Origin: Lactuca virosa
Lineage: Eukaryota > Streptophyta > Magnoliopsida > Asterales > Asteraceae
DNA length: 64,000 nucleotides
Direction: 5' to 3'
Assembly (NCBI GenBank): GCA_928212115.1
Contig: CAKMRJ010005634.1
Location: 263,323,336 to 263,387,335, forward strand
Positions 57,925 through 64,000 of this stretch are shown here, piece after piece. The translations under genes were made by a program, and so were the position numbers. The notes beneath the pieces were generated by a model that saw only the letters and a program-made list of their open reading frames with translations, was not told the DNA's origin and searched no databases. Positions within the stretch are counted from its first letter, which is position 1; each line of letters starts with the position of its first letter.

Positions 57925-59600
57925 ATGGGCAAGAAAAATAACAATCTCTCATAAGAACATTCTCGCTCCTCCTGAGGATGACTTTATCGATCAAAAGATC
58001 ATGTCGTACGACGAGATCTGTTCTTTTGATGAGGGTGATATCGAGTCGTTGAAATCGGCCGGTGCTTTCTCCGATGATGTTGTTTTCAAACCTTTCAATC
58101 CGAAGTATCAACCTGATTGTGTTTTCTCCTCTTGGGTCTGCTTCCCCGAACACCCCTTTTCTTTGGGTTTGAAGTACCCCTTGGAATCATCTCCAAATTC
58201 TTCGAGGTTACTAAAATCTCCTTCATCCAAGCCATGCCTATTGTTTGGAGGATCTTGTTCTAGATCGATAAATTGAACTAGTACAAAGACCTAGACATAG
58301 GTTTGGCTGAGTTGGGTCATGTGTATGATCTTACTACCAGTACAAAGACCTAGACATAGGTTTGGCTGAGTTGGCTCATGTGTATGATCTTACTACCTTT
58401 GGAAGCTCCCGTTTTCTTCTCAGACTCAAATCTCACAAGTCCCCTCTCGTTCTGAAAACAAAACACAATGACAGAGCATAGAAGGAAAAATATTTTTTTA
58501 TTAGACGTGATTCGATCATTGGTGGGGATTCCCTGCTAAAGACCTGTGTTAAAAAGGGTAGGAATAATTTATTCTTATACTAAGGATCCTGGAATTCAAT
58601 TTTCATTATTTTTTTTGTTGTTTTGCAGCTTTCAGGTTTGAAGAACTCATTCCCATTGTTGAGGATACCGAAGAAAAGATAGAGAAGTTCCTTGTTGTTT
58701 CCATAGTTGATAAGTCTTTCCAATTTGATTGCTCCAGTCTCCAAGAAGGTTCCTCCACCACTACGCCAATGGCTACTGGTAAGAATTCTTATTTTGCCAA
58801 TAACAGTTTAGAATTAACAAGGATCCTGAACTAACGAGGATCCTGAACTAATGAGGATCCTGTGCGATGTGTAGGATCCAAGGTTACTCGCTCCAATGCC
58901 CGATTTGGTTTGTCTGATCTCGAAGACGATATGTCCAACAACCCGATTGTAGTCAAGAAGGAAAAAACTGCCTTTCCTCTTCCTCTTAATAAATCTCACA
59001 TTGATCTTACTGTGAAGACCCCGGGCTCTCGAAATAGGAAGACCTCAGAAGCCACAGATTTGAACTTGGAGAATCTTGGAGCCGAGGAGGCGCTTCGAAA
59101 GTTTTTTTTCCTTTTCCCAAGCTATAATTATCCATGTGATATTAGTTTCTGACTCCTGCTTGCTTTTACTGACGCCATGCTTGTTCCAGGTTTCTGCTCA
59201 TGTCTCCCAGTCTATAGCCGATCTAAGGATTCGTGCTGAGGGGGCTGAGCGAGCTCTGAAGGAGTGGGAGAAGAAATGGAAGGCGACCAATGAGGATCTT
59301 GTTAAGAGGGTAGAGCTGCTGAGCAAGGAGAAGGATGACAAAGAGGAAGAGCATGTTGCGGGGATGGATGAGGTGATTGCGGAGGTGAAATCCAGCTCTG
59401 CTATGGCCGTCTGGGAAACCAAGATCAAATTAGCTAAGGACGTGGCCAATGCAGGATCCTAGGACATGGTAGGGTGGCGTGAATCCTTGGCCAAATTGAC
59501 TGGTAAGCTTGTAAACATTAGTCAGGATCCTAAAGGGAAGTTGCAAAAGGTGGGCGAGGAGGAAAAGACCACAGGCCATGATAACCAATCAACGATTTAG
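57925..59600 (+). pseudogene. Antisense gene of element T (putative 'gypsy-type transposon' domain), apparently with introns
   Basis: Lies opposite to pol, between pol and the 3' LTR. After the ATG a frameshift occurs near 57950. Exon 1 reads MSYDEICSFDEGDIESLKSA at 58001 and a GLKYPL...SFIQAMPIVWRIL segment typical of the plant family Pfam calls putative gypsy type transposon (PF04195). Candidate introns with GT-AG ends: about 58558-58628 (ends TTTTGCAG), about 58781-58873 (starts GTAAGAATT) and one ending TTGTTCCAG at 59189. Later exons give RSNARFGLSDLEDDMSNN and a coiled coil (ERALKEWEKKWKATNEDLVK), an in-frame TAG at 59461, and the last stop at 59598. A 59-bp tandem duplication (58280-58397) shifts the frame. 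Function is unknown; splice sites are by eye. Confidence 0.6.
58280..58397. repeat. 59-bp tandem duplication
   Basis: 58280-58338 and 58339-58397 differ at one base. Confidence 0.95.
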
Positions 59601-60348
59601 GCCTGCAAAAATTTAGTTTAAGTAGTTTATCGTTTTCTTGGGGATGTAAGACAATATTACTATTTTCCTTTTTTTGGGGGTTGGTGGGCAACCCCTTAAT
59701 GCTATGGTTGGTTAGTATTTCTTTGAATACTTGATTAAATTGTGTGGTTGTAGCAGTAGGACTTTTGAGGATCCTTATAATCAGGATCCTAAGGAGTTCA
59801 GGGTTTACAAGAACTCTCAGTATCCTAATAACCTTAAAACAGTTAGTAATCCATTTAGGATCCCAAAATAGTCAAGATCCGTTTACAATAAACCTTTGAT
59901 CATTATATAAGAAAGACAACTTTTGAGAAATAAAGACAGATAGAGCCTGATCATCCTCGGGCTTCATGACCTTTTAGGACTTACTTTAGGAAAAGCGCAA
60001 AGTCATGATTCTTTTTGTTCTATAGGATCCTAAGGTTTGTTCATGGAAGGATCCTAGCTTGCCAAGGAGGATCCTTGATTGTCTTCAACTTAGTAAACTT
60101 TAAGGAGGATTTTTCCTTAGGAATAGATTGGAAATGATTCTTACTTGGAAAACAACTGAGGGAACTTTTGCAACATTACAATGCTACAAATCCTGCATAT
60201 TTTTTGGGGAATATCTCATCTTCAAGCAATACGTTGGTACCATAATTCCTGAAAAACCATAGGGAAAATCCCAAACTTAGCAAATTACTGAGGAGGATCC
60301 CAAATCATATGATAACATGAAAAATGTTATACATCTTATTTATTTTTT
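59601..60348. other. Non-coding spacer of T with AGGATCCT words
   Basis: No gene. AGGATCCT and one-base variants recur (59768, 59783, 60024, 60048, 60067, 60293 and others). Confidence 0.7.
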
Positions 60349-60725
60349 CGGGAAGATCACAACACAAAAATGTTATGAACCTCGTGTGTCTTCTGGGGAG
60401 GACCCCAACTTGAGATAACATGAAAATGTTACAAAACTTGTGTAATTTTTAGGGAGGATCCCAACTTAAGATAACATGAAAATGTTATAAACCTTGTGTA
60501 TTTTCTGGGGAGGATCCCAACTTGAGATAACATGAAAATGTTACAAAACTTGTGTATTTTCTGGGGAGGATCCCAACTTGAGATAACATGAAAATGTTAT
60601 ATACGTTGTGTATTTTCTGGGGAGGATCCCAACTTGAGATAACATGAAAATGTTATAAACCTTGTGTATTTTCTGTGGAGGATCCCAACTTGAGATAATA
60701 TGAAAATATTATAAACCTTGAATAT
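60349..60725. repeat. 56-bp tandem repeat, about 6.5 units
   Basis: Unit boundaries at GGGGAGGATCCCAACTTGAG: 60395, 60451, 60507, 60563, 60619, 60675, exactly 56 bp apart. Most units carry an inverted repeat ATAACAT-GAAA-ATGTTAT. Confidence 0.95.
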
Positions 60726-61241
60726 TAACTTTAGGAACTTGAATTATGTTCAGAAATAAGAGGGTTTCCAAGTCACTGCAACGTGAAATGATCCCCTTAT
60801 TCACATCCCATAGTTCGATAATGTGCGTCTAAGCGATGTGTATAAACATTAACTCGTGTGAAAGAGGTAATTAACTCTTTAAACATTAGAGGGGATTAAG
60901 TACCCTTATTCGTAGGAAAGATGATTAGTCTCTATTCTTAGGATACTTGTGGTATGAGTTATGGGATGTTGAATTTATAGAACTCTTAAGTGTCAAGGTC
61001 TTCAAACATCAAGATCCTTTTTTTTATCGGGATCCTTCAATCTTTCATATGTCAATATCCTTGTATATCAGGATCCTTATGTGTCAGGATCCTTGAGTGT
61101 TATGATCCTTGAGTCCCTGCGCACAACAAACGTTAGCTAGGGGTGAGAGTTAGTCTAGATAATTCCCCTCCGATGCTTAAGTCAGTAATGGTATTTGAAG
61201 AATCGTAAAGAGCATGCGTACCTTGAGTGCGTTGGAAAACG
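60726..61241. other. Non-coding stretch after T pol
   Basis: Between the end of integrase and the 56-bp repeats. Contains several ATCAGGATCCTT(A/G) phrases (61020-61115). No gene seen. Confidence 0.65.
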
Positions 61242-62247
61242 ACTAATTTTACTTACATAAAATAAGATTTCAGATGTATAGCATTCCAGGATCTTCACAA
61301 GACATTTCCATCTAGGGTCGCCAACCAATATGCCCCCTTTCCTGCTTTGGCATCTATAAGATATGGTCCTTCCCATTTAGGTGACAGTTTACCTACACTA
61401 GGATCCTTGGTATTTTGGAATGTTTTCCTTAGTACCAAGTCTCCTATTTGGAATCTTCTGAATTTTATATTTTTTTGTACGCCTAGGTGATCCTCTGTTG
61501 ACGAGCAACAATGCGGATCTTGGAAAGATCCCTGAGTTCATCTATAGTATCAAGATCTTGGGCCATGATCCTGTCGTTGGTCTCTTTGTTTTGAAGTAGG
61601 TATCTTGCAGTTGGGATCACCACTTCAATGGGAATCATAGTTTCTGCTCCAAAAACCAAGGAGTATGGGGTTTAGCATGTGGCTACTTTGGAAGTGGTCA
61701 TATCTGCCCACAGTACGAAAGGAAGTTCTTCTGCCCGTCTTCCCTTCTTCTTGTCCAACCTTTTCTTTAAGTTATTGACTATGATTTTGTTATTGGATTA
61801 TGCTTGAACGTTGGCTTGAGGGTGGATAGGAGTGGACATTACCATCTTGATTCTCCAACTTGTGTGAAAGTCTCTTGTCCTTTTTCTTATGAATTGGGAT
61901 CCATTGTCGCATATGATTTCGGCAGGGATCCCGAACCTGGTTAAGATATTGTGTTTAATGAAGGAAACTACCTCTTTGTATCTTACCTGGATGAAAGCTT
62001 CGGCTTCTATCCATTTTGAGAAGTAGTCAATCATCACTTGCATGAAGACCTTTCCTCCAGGAGCCACCGACAATTTGCCCACTATACCCATCACCCATTT
62101 CATGAATGGCCAAGGTGAGATGATAGGGTGTAGAGGTTCTGCTGGTTGATGCAGGATGTTGCTATGTCTTTGATAAGCGTCACATTTTTTATCACGAAGG
62201 AAGAAATCGTTCTTCATGGTTGACCAGTAGTATCCTGTCCTCAACAC
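61242..62247 (-). pseudogene. Element T integrase
   Basis: Zinc region KKCDAYQRHSN has Tyr in place of the second Cys. The core begins FMKWVMGIVGKLSVAPGG: the first catalytic Asp is Gly (codon 62088-62086). The second is kept in EIICDNGSQF. The frame stops at 61798 after STPIHPQANVQA. The C-terminal part is still readable in shifted frames, ending near 61245 with SWNAIHLKSYFM. The protein would not be active. Confidence 0.85.
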
Positions 62248-62364
62248 TTTGGAGCATAAGGATCTGCCCCCAGTATGGTTGCCTCAGTCTCCTTCATGTA
62301 TATCCTTTAGAACTTCTAAAGCTTCATGATCTTCTAAGCATCTAAGGTATGGACCTGCCATAGA

Positions 62365-63060
62365 TTATTTGTATAACTTACCTTGGATTATAAAAAACCT
62401 TGAGACCCTTGATCTGAATGCTCTGTCGTTTTTTTCTTCTTTAGGGATCGTGCCATTCTGGAGGTATTCCATGATGGGTTGAATCCAAGATCCTGAGGTT
62501 CGAGAAGGATCCTTGATGTTAGGATCCTGATATGGAAGTGTCGAATCAGGATCTTCGATTATAGCGACGTTAGTAGTTTCCACGCGATCGTTGAGATCCT
62601 TCAGTCTCTTTACATGATCCTCTATTTCTGGGATCAACACGTGGGTTATCAGGATCCTGGTTTCTGGCAGGATCCTTAGGGAAGATCCTAGATTGGCTAA
62701 TGCATCTGCTTCAGCATTGTCTTTTCTAGGAACCTGGTTTAGTCAAAATGCTTCGAATTCTGAGGCTAAGTTTTCTAGGATCTGGAGGTATAGTGCTAAT
62801 CTTTCTCCTTTTACGGCATAAGATCCATTAAAATGGTTAGTCAATAATAAAGAATTGACGAATACCTGAAGATCCCTTATTCGAAGATCTTTGGCTAATT
62901 GTAATCCCATGATTAGTGCCTCGTATTCTGCTTCGTTGTTGGTTGCATTGAACTCACAACCGATTTCTTGGGGTAGGATGTCCCCCTGTGGCGATTTTAG
63001 TATGATCCCTACGCCAATTCCTCTTTGGTTTGATGCTCCATCTATGAATAACGTCCATCT
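62365..63060 (-). pseudogene. Element T second (archaeal-type) RNase H and linker
   Basis: Opens with LFIDGASNQRGIGVGIIL and NNEAEYEALIMGLQLAKDLR, which carry the first Asp and the Glu of the active site. The next acidic site reads VFVNSLLL: Asn replaces Asp at codon 62856-62854. A TGA interrupts near 62743-62741, then PRKDNAEADALANLGSSL has the last Asp. 62640-62365 is linker to integrase. A second RNase H after the ordinary one is diagnostic of the Tat lineage. Confidence 0.85.
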
Positions 63061-64000
63061 TACATGTTCTTTTCTTCTAGAAGTAATTTGGCTTCTATTT
63101 CTACTTCAACTCTTAGATCATCACTAAAGTCTGCCATAAAGTCTGCCAATTCTTGAGACTTTATAGCGGATCTTGGTTCATACTTTATGTCACATGTTCT
63201 TAATTTCACAGACCACCTTTCCATCCTTCTTGAAATTTTTGGTTTTCTCATTACATTCTTAATGGGATATTAGTTCTTACAGTTATAGGGTGTGTTTCAA
63301 AATAGTGTCTTTATTTAGTAGAAGCATTTACTAATGCAAGTATAAATTTTTCGAGGTGGGAGTACCTTGTCTCAGGATCAAGGAGACTTTTACTTACATA
63401 GTAGATGGTATGTTGGTCCCCCTGAAGATCCTTAGCCAATACTGCACTCACCGCATTTTAGGATACTCAAAGGTAGAGAAGAAGTGGTTCCTCATCTAAT
63501 GGTTTTACCAATAAGGGTGTTGAACTTAAATATCTTTTAAGTTCTTGGAATACATCTTCATGTTCCTTGGTCCACTCGAATCTTTTGTTCTTCTTCAAGA
63601 TGTTGTAGAAAGGCTTGCACCTTGCTGAGGATCTTGAGATGAACCTGTTTAGGGCTGCCACTCTTCTTGTTAGTCTTTGAATATCTTTGTCGAGGATGGT
63701 GATCTTAGATCGAGGATGACCTTGATTTGCTCCGAGCTTGCTTCAATTCCTCTTTTCTCATCCCAAAGTGGCACTTGGAGGGATTTTGCTTCATGTTATA
63801 TTTATCCAGGATGTCGAAGGCTTCTTCGAGATCCTTGAGGTGATCCTCAAATTTCTTGGACTTGACTACCATGTCATCGATGTACACTTCCATGGTGTCC
63901 CCTAGTTGCTCTTTGAACATCTTGTTGACTAGCGTTTGGTATGTTGCAGCTGCATTTTTAAGACCAAATGGCATGGCAGTATAACAATAGATAGCTGTTG
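63060..64000 (-). pseudogene. Element T reverse transcriptase and first RNase H, partial
   Basis: Enters from the window edge. MPFGLKNAAATYQTLVNKMF and the catalytic YIDD (63884-63873) are in the frame 63974-63705, which breaks after CHFGMRKEE. RT connection and RNase H start follow at 63661-63467 (KPFYNILKKNKRFEWTKEHE), and the RNase H end at 63251-63060 (SQELADFMADFSDDL). Frameshifts separate the three. The RT start, protease and gag are outside the window. Confidence 0.85.

Larger units (their letters stand above)
53104..64000 (-). mobile_element. Element T: Tat-type Ty3/gypsy retrotransposon with antisense gene, split by C
   Basis: Minus strand pol (64000 to about 61242) with RT, RNase H, a second archaeal-type RNase H and integrase: the dual RNase H marks the Tat lineage. 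Between pol and the 3' LTR lies a plus-strand gene (57925-59600), as known for several Tat elements. The polypurine tract is at 57608-57619 and the 3' LTR ends at 53631, separated only by insertion C. AGGATCCT words run through all its non-coding parts. Its right end lies outside the window. Confidence 0.8.

Noticed and set aside
60349..60725. Regular repeats resembling a CRISPR array
   Set aside because: Units are head-to-tail copies with no variable spacers, in a plant retrotransposon. It is a tandem repeat.

Overview
This is repeat-rich, AT-rich plant nuclear DNA. Host genes are not recognisable anywhere in the 64 kb; almost all of it is LTR retrotransposons, mostly broken and nested in one another, plus two small DNA-transposon derivatives (MITEs). 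The families (Sirevirus-type copia elements with a long extra 3' ORF, Tekay-type chromoviruses, Tat-type gypsy elements with an antisense gene, and a gag-only copia-like family starting TGTTGGATT) look like those of lettuce or a close Asteraceae relative. That species call is recognition from memory, not a search.

Layout. (1) 1-7572: element A, plus strand, gag-only, cut by the window start; the LTR copies differ at 8 of 621 sites, so it is young. (2) 7573-8641: two gypsy LTR fragments. (3) 8642-16941: element E, minus strand, Tekay-type chromovirus, full gag-pol but with stops and frameshifts. (4) 16942-28631: element D, minus strand, Sirevirus truncated at both ends, its gag split by solo LTR H (24107-27562, TSD ACTAT), which itself holds a hAT MITE (25016-25623, TSD CAAGTGGG). 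(5) 28632-29710 and 52262-about 53103: two halves of LTR-like sequence X, split by (6) element G, 29711-52256, minus strand, Sirevirus with TSD ATAGG. G carries two insertions: F (35895-40725, plus, TSD TTGGA), a copia derivative with only a gag remnant, and B (41294-49474, minus, TSD GTTCG), a second gag-only copy that contains a Tourist-like MITE (46294-46671). (7) about 53104-64000: element T, minus strand, Tat-type gypsy running off the right edge, split at its PPT/LTR boundary by C (53634-57602, plus, TSD ACAAT), a third, internally deleted gag-only copy.

Seven target-site duplications let the nesting be read directly, and LTR divergences by eye (G about 7%, F about 5%, B about 4%) agree with it. 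The clearest candidates for undescribed biology are: family-specific short words, usually palindromic or CpG-bearing, arrayed in non-coding parts of several families; palindrome arrays 80-165 nt after the primer-binding site of the gag-only family; a TATA box just upstream of G's extra ORF, suggesting its own transcript; and an apparently intron-containing antisense gene inside T. No coding region here is intact; several catalytic or zinc-binding residues are visibly lost.
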